Origin: DATJBF01 sp035515475
Lineage (GTDB): Bacteria > Verrucomicrobiota > Verrucomicrobiia > Palsa-1439
Assembly: GCA_035515475.1 (NCBI GenBank)
Contig: DATJBF010000091.1
Location: 1-47,650 of the forward strand
DNA: 47,650 nucleotides
Direction: 5' to 3'
In this document: positions 16,012 through 23,173 of the stretch, one piece after another
Position numbering within the stretch: the first letter of the stretch is position 1
How the letters are laid out: each line of letters begins with the position of its first letter
Notes under the pieces: generated by a model
What the model was told of the DNA's origin: nothing
Database searches by the model: none
Seen by the model: the letters and a program-made list of their open reading frames with translations, nothing else
Made by a program: the position numbers and the translations under genes

Positions 16012-17167
16012 ATGGCTGCTGGTCGGCTGGACGTTGCTGGCGGCAGCGTGGTGGAGTCACGCCCTCCGACTGGTCCGCCGCCGACTGGCCGCCGAGACCG
16101 GGACCGCCGCTCCGCTCCATCCCGGGACCGACGAGGAGTTAACGCTTACGGTCTTCAAGCCGCTCTGCGCGTTGCGCACCCCCACGCCTCCGCCCGAACT
16201 GGTCGCGGCGTTGGAATCGTTTGTCGCGCAAGCGGATGGCAATGCCGAAGTGTTGTTCGGTCTCGAACAGCAGGATGCACCGGCTTGGCAACCGGTTTTT
16301 GAGTCGTGGCGGAAACGGTATGCGAAGACCCGGTTCGCCGTCGTCTGCGAGCCGCGACCGGCCACCTTTCGCAGTCCGAAGAGTTCCTGGTGGCACGCGC
16401 TCGCCGCCCGGGCCCAGGGGCGGTTGTGGCTGTGGAGCGACGCGGACATGATTGCCCCGCCGGGGTTGTTGACGACGCTCTGTCGGGAGCGCGCCGCGAT
16501 GGGCACCGGGTTGGTGACTTGTCCATACGTCATCCGCCGCGTGCCGGCCCGGGCGATGTGGTTGGAAGCGCTGTTTGTGAACGTCGAGTTCTACCCCGGA
16601 GTGCTGGCGTGCCGGGCCTGGGGCCGGCACGAGTTTGCGTTTGGCGCGGCGATGTTGTTCGCCGCCGATGATTTTCGGCGGCGCCTGCGCTGGGACGAAC
16701 TCGGCGCGCGCATGGCTGAAGACAATCTGCTGGGACGGCGATTGACGCCGGTACACATCAGCGGGGTGACCCTGGAGACGTTGGCCGCGGAAACGCGCTG
16801 GATCGACGCGGTCCTGCATTACCTGCGCTGGCACAAAACGGTGCGTTGGTGCCGGCCCACCGGCTACGCCGCGGAGATCATCATCACACCCGTGTTGGGC
16901 TGGCTGGCCGCGGTCCTCTGGCTGCCCGGGGCTTGGTGGACGTGGGCGGGACTGGGATCAACGGTGCTGCTGGAGTCGCTCGCCGCCGCGCGGCTTTGTG
17001 CGCGCGCCGGATGCGCACCGCGCGCGCGCGACGCCGTGGTGTGGCCGGTCTGGAGCTTGTTGCGGGCGCTCACGTGGGTGGCGTGCTGGTTGCCGTGGCC
17101 GGTCGTGTTTCGGTCTCAACGACGGATCTGGTGGAACTTGTATCGCTGCAGCGAAGGAGGCATATGA
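15995..17167 (+). CDS. Membrane glycosyltransferase, HpnI/ceramide-glucosyltransferase-like (GT21 type)
   Basis: Protein of 390 residues. An N-terminal membrane helix is followed by a GT-A domain: FKPLCAL (53-59), ESFVAQ, LWSDADM with the metal-binding Asp149/Asp151, HEFAFGAAMLF, the catalytic-type Asp in MAEDNLLGRRL, and LRWHKTVRW as the R/QxxRW-type motif. Three or four hydrophobic segments follow (IIITPVLGWLAAVLW and later). This is the ceramide glucosyltransferase/HpnI layout. HpnI moves N-acetylglucosamine to a hopanoid polyol. Here no hopene cyclase is in the window, so the lipid acceptor is unknown. It overlaps the epimerase gene before it and the SMR-like gene after it. Confidence 0.78.
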   Translation: MWPLLKWLLVGWTLLAAAWWSHALRLVRRRLAAETGTAAPLHPGTDEELTLTVFKPLCALRTPTPPPELVAALESFVAQADGNAEVLFGLEQQDAPAWQPVFESWRKRYAKTRFAVVCEPRPATFRSPKSSWWHALAARAQGRLWLWSDADMIAPPGLLTTLCRERAAMGTGLVTCPYVIRRVPARAMWLEALFVNVEFYPGVLACRAWGRHEFAFGAAMLFAADDFRRRLRWDELGARMAEDNLLGRRLTPVHISGVTLETLAAETRWIDAVLHYLRWHKTVRWCRPTGYAAEIIITPVLGWLAAVLWLPGAWWTWAGLGSTVLLESLAAARLCARAGCAPRARDAVVWPVWSLLRALTWVACWLPWPVVFRSQRRIWWNLYRCSEGGI

Positions 17168-17517
17168 ACTGGATCTCGACAGCGGGCGCGACGCCGTTCT
17201 TGGTGGTGGCGTTCATCACGTTCTCGGTCACGGGCAGCCTGTTGCTGCGCGTGGCGGGCGAGCACCACGGCTGGGTCGCCGTGGCTATCTTTCTGGCCGG
17301 GAACATCAGCGGGTTCGTCGCCGCGACGGTGCTGACGCTGACGTTGCGCGGTCGCCACCCGAACCTGATCTATGCGTTCTGTCTCGGCGGCGGGTTCTGC
17401 ATGCTGCAATTGATGTCGCGGGTGTTGTTCAAGGTGCCGCTGACGCCGTGGCAGTGGTTCGGCGTCACGCTGATCGCGGCGGGCGTACTGTGTCTGCAGG
17501 TACGTTGGTCGCCGTAG
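17164..17517 (+). CDS. Small multidrug-resistance/EamA-type membrane protein (ArnE/ArnF-like)
   Basis: Protein of 117 residues. ATG 17164 overlaps the glycosyltransferase stop as ATGA, and AGGAGG lies 4 bases upstream. Four hydrophobic helices (about residues 9-31, 36-60, 67-88 and 93-114) match the single-domain DMT fold. Short DMT proteins beside lipid glycosyltransferases are often flippase halves, as ArnE/ArnF are for undecaprenyl-linked aminoarabinose. A second half-subunit is not seen here, so a homodimer would be needed. The flippase role is inferred from size and neighbours only. Confidence 0.65.
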   Translation: MNWISTAGATPFLVVAFITFSVTGSLLLRVAGEHHGWVAVAIFLAGNISGFVAATVLTLTLRGRHPNLIYAFCLGGGFCMLQLMSRVLFKVPLTPWQWFGVTLIAAGVLCLQVRWSP

Positions 17518-17727
17518 GCCGGGTAACGCGATTCGTGACGCCATTGGGGGCGGCCCCGGTCCCAGGTTTCCAGCGAATCAGGATTCCTTCGCGTTCTGTT
17601 TCTGGCTCGGTCGGGCAACGACCGGAACCGCCGAAACAAGACCACTGGCGCGCACCGAGCCGGACGCAGGCCTCCTGGACTTCGTCTCTCCCCGCGCCCC
17701 GTCGACTACAGGTTGTTGTCTGACCCG

Positions 17728-18573
17728 CTATTTCGTCCCGCTCTCAACACCGAAGTCGAAGACTTTGCCGGCGGAGGTGTAGTGTCGGTAGACAAAAGCG
17801 TACTCGCCGTCTTTTAGGTCTTCTTGCGGAGTCACCTTGTAAATGCCGTCGGCCACTTTCTCGGCTTCAATTCCCCGCGTCGTCTTTTGGTTGAGGCCCT
17901 GTTTCGAGCCGCCCAGATTGACCTTGCCAATTTCCAGACGCCTTACGTTCTTGTCTCTGCGGACCTCCATTACCACCAACGCGAAATCGTTGGGACTAGT
18001 GGCCACTTTGGAGGCGCTGCTCAAACTGCTGCCCGCCGTGTCGAAATAGAAGTAAAACACTGGTTTGGAGTCGGGGACCTGGAGATCGGCATGTGCGCCC
18101 TGCAAAATCGACCTCATCTTGGCCGTCCCGCCCCAGCCGACTCCCCAGCCGCCACCGGTGCTCGTTTGGTCGAACGTGTTCGGCGTGAGCATGCTCATCT
18201 TGTTCTTGCCGTCCACTTGCTGGAGCAGCCAGATGCCGGTTTCGTGGGCGACCTGCGGGTCATTCGGATCACCGGTCGTGGTCCCCACGGTGGGAGCTGT
18301 CCTCGGCTTGGTGGGAGAACCGGCCGCGATCATGGCCTGGATGATGGCGTCCGATATGCCGGCGTCTTTAAGCTGTTTCAACGCATCGAGGCCGACGTCG
18401 AAATTGCACGCGGAAACCTTGATTTTCTCGATCACCACACCGTCACCGAGACCGAGTTTGTGCATCTCGAGTATGGAGTCGTTGGTCAGTTTCTGGTCTG
18501 CCGCAACGGCCGTCGAAGAAAGACAACCGATGAACAAACACATCACGCCCAGCATCACCACCACATTTTTCAT
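17728..18573 (-). CDS. Exported protein with TNDSILEMHKLGL-type N-terminal domain
   Basis: Protein of 281 residues from ATG 18573, with AGGAG 8 bases upstream. The signal peptide is MKNVVVMLGVMCLFIGCLSSTAVAADQ. The first mature segment (KLTNDSILEMHKLGLGDGVVIEKIK..CNFDVGLDALKQLKDAGISDAIIQAMI) is a helical unit seen at the start of many exported bacterial proteins of unknown function. A Gly/Trp-rich stretch (GGGWGVGWGG) and a beta-rich C-terminal domain follow, ending DGEYAFVYRHY...GKVFDFGVE. Probably periplasmic or surface-located. A good promoter lies just upstream. Confidence 0.7.
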   Translation of the reverse strand: MKNVVVMLGVMCLFIGCLSSTAVAADQKLTNDSILEMHKLGLGDGVVIEKIKVSACNFDVGLDALKQLKDAGISDAIIQAMIAAGSPTKPRTAPTVGTTTGDPNDPQVAHETGIWLLQQVDGKNKMSMLTPNTFDQTSTGGGWGVGWGGTAKMRSILQGAHADLQVPDSKPVFYFYFDTAGSSLSSASKVATSPNDFALVVMEVRRDKNVRRLEIGKVNLGGSKQGLNQKTTRGIEAEKVADGIYKVTPQEDLKDGEYAFVYRHYTSAGKVFDFGVESGTK

Positions 18574-18615
18574 GAGTGCGCTCCTGTTGATTGATTAATT
18601 TCTAAACCCGGCGGC

Positions 18616-18643
18616 ATTGTAGACCCTTGATAAATGTTGGCAA
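18616..18643 (-). promoter_or_regulatory. Sigma-70-like promoter for the exported-protein gene at 17728-18573
   Basis: Read on the minus strand, -35 TTGCCA (18643-18638) and -10 TACAAT (18621-18616) are 16 bp apart, each one base off consensus. The start codon is about 42 bases downstream of the -10. Confidence 0.5.
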
Positions 18644-18683
18644 GCCCGTTTGTGGGCCTGGGATTCAGCGCATTCCCCCGAGC

Positions 18684-18710
18684 TTGACTATCCTCCGTTA
18701 ACCGAATAAT
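18684..18710 (+). promoter_or_regulatory. Possible promoter for the small exported-protein gene at 18738
   Basis: TTGACT (18684-18689) and AATAAT (18705-18710) are each one base off consensus but only 15 bp apart, which is short. The ATG is 27 bases further on. It is divergent from the promoter at 18616-18643. Confidence 0.35.
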
Positions 18711-18737
18711 CCTGTCCGAAGAAAACGGAGGTTGCCC

Positions 18738-19250
18738 ATGAAACTGAGTGTAGTTGGCACCTGTCTGCTGACGGTAACGGCCGTAATCGTTCTCAGCGGT
18801 TCCCTTCTGGCAGCGAAGCTCTCGAGAGTCCTGGAGAAAGTTCACTATCAACAATACGCCGGACCCCAGATGGATTGGCCGCGCTCGACCGAGCCAATGG
18901 CCCTCGTCAAAACGCGCTACGGCATGCCCATCTATGAGAAGCTGCCGAGCAGGCCGTACCAGGTTCTGGGTACGGTGAGCGCGGAGGGCGACCATGCGAT
19001 CAAGCACGCAGCCGAAGCCGCCCAATTGCTCGAAGCCGACGGGGTCCTCGTCGTCGGAGACAAGGCCTTTACTGATGCTGGCTTGAAAGCCAGCCCGCAA
19101 CTCTTGGAGAACGTAGAGATGCCCGATCCCCACGGGCCGACTGAGGTCAGCCGCCTCGAGCATCCGGAGGTTTTAAAGGACGGCACCCAGCCATCCACGA
19201 TCCGGGTCACGAGAATCATTGGCATCTTGATCCGCTGGACAACGAAGTGA
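18738..19250 (+). CDS. Small exported protein, paralogue of the protein at 19402-19869
   Basis: Protein of 170 residues from ATG 18738, with GGAGG (18727-18731) 6 bases upstream. It has a signal peptide (MKLSVVGTCLLTVTAVIVLSGSLLA). The mature part contains HYQQYAGPQMDWP, KTRYGMPIYEKLPSRPYQVLG, HAAEAAQLLEADGVLVVGDKAF.DAGL, and ends IGILIRWT. Each of these lines up with the convergent gene next door. The A..A..L...GAD/NA-VLV pattern resembles small envelope proteins such as the YbjQ or DUF4156 types, but I would not assign either. No known function. Confidence 0.65.
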   Translation: MKLSVVGTCLLTVTAVIVLSGSLLAAKLSRVLEKVHYQQYAGPQMDWPRSTEPMALVKTRYGMPIYEKLPSRPYQVLGTVSAEGDHAIKHAAEAAQLLEADGVLVVGDKAFTDAGLKASPQLLENVEMPDPHGPTEVSRLEHPEVLKDGTQPSTIRVTRIIGILIRWTTK

Positions 19251-19368
19251 CGCGATCTGGTTTCGTATGCGGACGGCGGCGCGCGCCGACGGAGGCGCAT
19301 AACCCGTATGCCTGGCGACACGATGGGCCGCCCGTGTGGTGCCGACCGTAACCGACCAAGTCCAGCTT

Positions 19369-19396
19369 CTGGTGCCGCGGCAGGCGGGCGCACCAG
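19369..19396. terminator. Hairpin between convergent paralogues (possible terminator)
   Basis: CTGGTGC (19369-19375) pairs perfectly with GCACCAG (19390-19396) across a 14-base GC-rich loop. It lies between the two convergent genes. There is no U-run, so the terminator reading is weak. Confidence 0.35.
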
Positions 19397-19401
19397 CGGG
19401 T

Positions 19402-19869
19402 TTATTTGGAAGCCGGCGGACTCGGCGCGGTGGACATCAGTTTCCAGCGGATGAGAAAACCTGTGAGGGAAGATATGTCTCGGGCTTTGTCACCTTGGAT
19501 GGCCAAATGCGGTTCGATCGCAATGCCCGCCTTGACAAAGGCGTCGTCCGGACAGACCAGGATCGCATTGGCGCCGGCTGCCCGGGCCGCTTCGGCAGCG
19601 AGCCGGGCGACCTTCCCGCCGGGGCCGACCTGAATGACGCCCAAGATTTCGTAGGCTCTGCCAGGCAAGGTCCGGTAAATGGTCACCCCATGTTTGGTTT
19701 CGATGGTCTTGGGTACTGCCTGATCGCCTGTCGGCCAGGATTGTTGTTGTCCCTGGTAGGCGACATAGTTCGCTTTGTTGAGTGCCTTTTGTTTGTCCTT
19801 GGACAAGTCGGCATTGGCTCCAACAACGACTGCCAAACAGAACATCAAGCAAACGATGCAACGCTTCAT
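19402..19869 (-). CDS. Small exported protein, paralogue of the protein at 18738-19250
   Basis: Protein of 155 residues from ATG 19869, with GGAGG 4 bases upstream. The signal peptide is MKRCIVCLMFCLAVVVGANA. Segments shared with the neighbour: YVAYQGQQQSWP, KTIETKHGVTIYRTLPGRAYEILG, LAAEAARAAGANAILVCPDDAFVKAGI, and FLIRWKL near the end. Identity is modest but the order and spacing of the blocks are kept, so this looks like an old duplication now arranged tail-to-tail. Function is unknown. Confidence 0.65.
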   Translation of the reverse strand: MKRCIVCLMFCLAVVVGANADLSKDKQKALNKANYVAYQGQQQSWPTGDQAVPKTIETKHGVTIYRTLPGRAYEILGVIQVGPGGKVARLAAEAARAAGANAILVCPDDAFVKAGIAIEPHLAIQGDKARDISSLTGFLIRWKLMSTAPSPPASK

Positions 19870-19961
19870 CGTTCCTCCGGGGTTGGTTGTACGAATTGAG
19901 CGTCATCCTATACGCCATGACCTTGAACACAAGTGAATAATTCGTCCCAGACGACGACGTC

Positions 19962-21548
19962 TCACAGTTCGCCGAAACTGCTTTTCAGGACGCGGGCCGG
20001 AACCGCTTGGGCCGGCGGGCTTGCGGCCAATTGGGCTTCGACCTGACAACGGATGGATTCGCGGATCCAAAGGAAATGTTCAAGGTGGGCCAGCGTGCAG
20101 ACGTAGTGGCCGAAGACGCGCGGATTATTTCGTCCAATCCTGAACAGGCACTGCCAGAATTTCCAGCGGCTCCGCCTCCTGACCCCCTGTCGCCAACAGA
20201 GCGTCAGCAAGGCACGGATGTCCTGCCAGCCGTGCTTGTCGGGTGTGCGCTCGTTCAGTTCCCAGCGGGGCGGAGCGAGCATTTGGAAATGACGATAGGT
20301 GCGGTCGAGAAACCGGACCGGGTCGTAAATCTGCCACAGCGCCGCGGAATATTCGCGGGCAATTTCAGCCATCGGCCGGGTGGGCTCGAAGTTCATCAAT
20401 GTCTCCAGATTCAGCCGCGCGTCTTCGCCGCGCAACCGGCCTTCGCGCTTCAGCCGCTCCCACAACATCGTCCGCGGCAGCGCCTGAAGCATGGAAACCA
20501 CGGTGGTGGGGATGGAAGTCCGCTCCATGAATTCGCAGATTCGTTCGCCGGCGCCGGGTTGTTCGCCGTCGAAGCCAAGGATAAAGGAACCCATGACGCA
20601 CAGCCCGGCACGGGTGATGGTCTCGACCGCCGTCTCCAGAGGCAAGCGGGTGTTCTGCAATTTGCCGGCTCGTTTGAGGCTGGCGTCGTCGGGCGTTTCG
20701 ATACCGAGGAACACACCGTTGAAATTGCTGTCCGCCATCAGATCGAGCAGTTCGCGGTCGGAAGCCAGATCCATCGACGCCTCGGTATTGAGTGTGAAGG
20801 GATAGCCATGCTGCTTTTGCCACGGCTTCAATTCCCGCAACAGGTCGCGGACCTTGGCGCGGTTGCCGACGAAATTGTCGTCCACAACGAATATCGACCG
20901 GCGCCAACCCAACTCACAAAGGCGGTCGAACTCAGCCAACATCTGTGCGGGAGTCTTGGCACGAGCACGGGAACCAAAGAGCACTCCGATCTCGCAAAAC
21001 TCACAGCGGAACGGACAGCCGCGTGAAAACTGCACCGACATGCTTTCGTAGGCGCCGAGATCAAGCAGATCAAACCGGGGCACGACGGTGTGAGCCAGGT
21101 CGGCAAACTGCCCGTCCGGGCTGAACCGGCCACCCGGCTCGCCGTGTTGGATTGCAACGACAAACGCGGGAATGGTCAATTCGCCTTCGCCCAACACGAG
21201 GTAGTCCGCGCCCGCCGCCGCCACTTCCTCCGGCAGAGTGGTTGGATACGGGCCACCCACAGCGACGCGTTTGCCACGGTGCTTGGCCTCACGGACGAGC
21301 ATGAGGAAATCCTCGCGCTGGGTCGTCATGGCCGAGAGCAGAACCAGCTCCGCCCAGGTCCAATCTGCCTCGGTGAGTTCGCACACGTTGCGGTCCACCA
21401 GCCGGAACTCCCAATCCTGCGGCAACTGGGCGGCCACGGTCACGAGGCCCAGCGGCGGCAGCGCCGACTTGCGTCCGATCAACGCCAGTGCCCGCTCATA
21501 CGTCCACATATTCCGGGCAAACCGTGGCGCGATCAACAAAGCTCGCAT
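19962..21548 (-). CDS. B12-binding radical SAM protein (DUF4070 type)
   Basis: Protein of 528 residues from ATG 21548, which has GAGG 5 bases upstream. A longer frame to 21599 adds 17 unlikely residues. The N-terminal cobalamin-binding-type domain (LPPLGLVTVAAQLP, VGGPYPTTLPEE, VLGEGE) is followed by the radical SAM core with the iron-sulfur cysteines Cys178, Cys182 and Cys185 (RGCPFRCEFCEIG). The C-terminal part (FNGVFLGIETPD, FILGFDGEQPGAGERI, MLQALPRT) fits the DUF4070 family, which includes the hopanoid methylase HpnP and many uncharacterised members. The reaction is probably methylation or C-C chemistry on a lipid or natural product. Closeness to the lipid genes suggests but does not prove a role there. 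Confidence 0.82.
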   Translation of the reverse strand: MRALLIAPRFARNMWTYERALALIGRKSALPPLGLVTVAAQLPQDWEFRLVDRNVCELTEADWTWAELVLLSAMTTQREDFLMLVREAKHRGKRVAVGGPYPTTLPEEVAAAGADYLVLGEGELTIPAFVVAIQHGEPGGRFSPDGQFADLAHTVVPRFDLLDLGAYESMSVQFSRGCPFRCEFCEIGVLFGSRARAKTPAQMLAEFDRLCELGWRRSIFVVDDNFVGNRAKVRDLLRELKPWQKQHGYPFTLNTEASMDLASDRELLDLMADSNFNGVFLGIETPDDASLKRAGKLQNTRLPLETAVETITRAGLCVMGSFILGFDGEQPGAGERICEFMERTSIPTTVVSMLQALPRTMLWERLKREGRLRGEDARLNLETLMNFEPTRPMAEIAREYSAALWQIYDPVRFLDRTYRHFQMLAPPRWELNERTPDKHGWQDIRALLTLCWRQGVRRRSRWKFWQCLFRIGRNNPRVFGHYVCTLAHLEHFLWIRESIRCQVEAQLAASPPAQAVPARVLKSSFGEL

Positions 21549-21626
21549 AATTTCCTCGACCCTCGCCTGCAGGCTAGAATGTTGCCCGCAGCCAGTCAAT
21601 CCAGAGTTTCACGCCGCAGCGGGTCC

Positions 21627-23024
21627 TCACGGCACTGCGCCCGATTCACACCGCGTTTGCAGTCCCGGCTGGCCGAGGCCGTATAGGCCGGACAGACGGA
21701 GCAACAGGTTGTGCCCGATCTTGTCGTCCCAGTCGAACTGATTGTCGAGCACCACCACGGCGACGCGAGCGTCGAGATTCATGCCGATGTACGCGCGATA
21801 ACCCGAAACCATGCCGTCCTTGAAGGTGATGATCTGCCGGCCGTTCTGGAACCGGCTGACGATCCAGCCGAGCGCCTCGCCGCCGCGATCGGATTCAATC
21901 TGTACCTGGTGGGTGGCGGCCAGCGTGGACTCCAAGGGCTGATGGAGCATGCCCAGATTGGCCTTCGCGAACAGCAACAGGTCGTTGGCGCTCGAATACA
22001 TGCCGGCGACGGGACGCATCAAATCGCCCATGTCCCACGGGGCCATCGGGGTGGCCCGAGACCTCCAGCAGCCCTGATTGCCCACATGACCGACTGTCAA
22101 CCGCCGCTGCTGGCTGGCGTCCAGGAAGAACACGGAGTTCGTCATGTTGAGCGGACGGCAGATCTTCCCAAGGATCAAATCGGTGGTCGGGCGACCGGTC
22201 TTGACCGCGATCAAATTCGCCAGCAAACCGAACCCAATGTTCGAATAGTAAAACTGACGTGGTTCCTGTTTGCGCAGCGGACAGACACGGAGGTAATGGT
22301 AGAGAAACGAGGTGGTCATATGCTCGTAAACGTTGTGCCCCAGCAGATAGTAAGTCACCAACGAATTCAACTGGCTGGGCCACATCGGTTCACGGGGCAG
22401 ACCGCTGGTGTGCGTGGCCAGTTCGTACACCGTCACCCCGGCCACGTCAGGGCTGACGACGACGTTCGTCGGCAGGATGCTTCGAACAGTGTCGTCGTAG
22501 CGTATCTGGCCTTCCTCGACCAACCGCACCAACAGCGCCGCCATGAACACCTTGGAAACGGACCCGATCTGGAACAGGGAATCGGCATCGGGCGGATTCG
22601 GGTCGCCGGGACGACCCGTCCGTCCATAACAGAAGGTCTGTGTGGTTCCATCGGGAAGCACAACTCCCACGACCATGCCGTACGCCTCTCCGCTGGCCAA
22701 CAACGGCTCCGCCAGACTGTCCACCTCCGACTGAAGGCTGGCGCCCGCGCGCAGACGAGCAATGCTGGGTCCGAGACCCGAAACCTGACGGGTCGCCGAC
22801 GTGCGGCAACCACCGCAAAGCAGCGTGACCGAAAACAACAGCGCAACTGTCAGAAACGCAGTTGACGACGACGCGAAGCGGACGACACCGGCCCACAATC
22901 GAGCGGGGCGCCTTCGGTCCCCCGATTGGCCACGACCTGGAGCATTCTCTGTTTGATTGTTGGCGATCGTAAGATGCCCTCGGTGGATTTCTCCGGCCCG
23001 GAGAGTGTCCTTGTTGGTCGACAC
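21627..23024 (-). CDS. Serine hydrolase, class C beta-lactamase-like, probable lipoprotein
   Basis: Protein of up to 465 residues from GTG 23024. A TTG just before WAGVVRF could be the true start, because the first 42 residues look non-functional. A hydrophobic export segment ends LLFSVTLLCGGC, likely a lipobox. Catalytic motifs of the AmpC/PBP4*-like fold: SVSK (Ser155 to Lys158) and YSN (260-262). The third motif, usually H/KxG, appears as FKDGMVSGYRA. Such proteins may be esterases, peptidases or beta-lactamases; in lipid clusters they can act as acyl hydrolases. It lies between the two B12 radical SAM genes and is divergent from the second. Confidence 0.75.
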   Translation of the reverse strand: MSTNKDTLRAGEIHRGHLTIANNQTENAPGRGQSGDRRRPARLWAGVVRFASSSTAFLTVALLFSVTLLCGGCRTSATRQVSGLGPSIARLRAGASLQSEVDSLAEPLLASGEAYGMVVGVVLPDGTTQTFCYGRTGRPGDPNPPDADSLFQIGSVSKVFMAALLVRLVEEGQIRYDDTVRSILPTNVVVSPDVAGVTVYELATHTSGLPREPMWPSQLNSLVTYYLLGHNVYEHMTTSFLYHYLRVCPLRKQEPRQFYYSNIGFGLLANLIAVKTGRPTTDLILGKICRPLNMTNSVFFLDASQQRRLTVGHVGNQGCWRSRATPMAPWDMGDLMRPVAGMYSSANDLLLFAKANLGMLHQPLESTLAATHQVQIESDRGGEALGWIVSRFQNGRQIITFKDGMVSGYRAYIGMNLDARVAVVVLDNQFDWDDKIGHNLLLRLSGLYGLGQPGLQTRCESGAVP

Positions 23025-23173
23025 CCGCTTGCTTCTCCCGCGCTACAGTTCTCGGAAACCGGGGGTCAGATACCCCCTGCGACGTTTGCCGTCAAGAACA
23101 TTAGCCCCGGGACAGACCGCCACGCGGCGGAATTGCGATTTGCATTCGGACAACGTCCACATACAATGCCGCC

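Noticed and set aside
17518..17727. tRNA or small RNA in the 210-bp gap after the SMR-like gene
   Set aside because: No cloverleaf, no CCA end and no strong hairpin with a U-run could be found.
23025..23173. Possible small gene before the B12 radical SAM start
   Set aside because: Short frames here have no ribosome site or motif; an ATG at 23166 stops after three codons.
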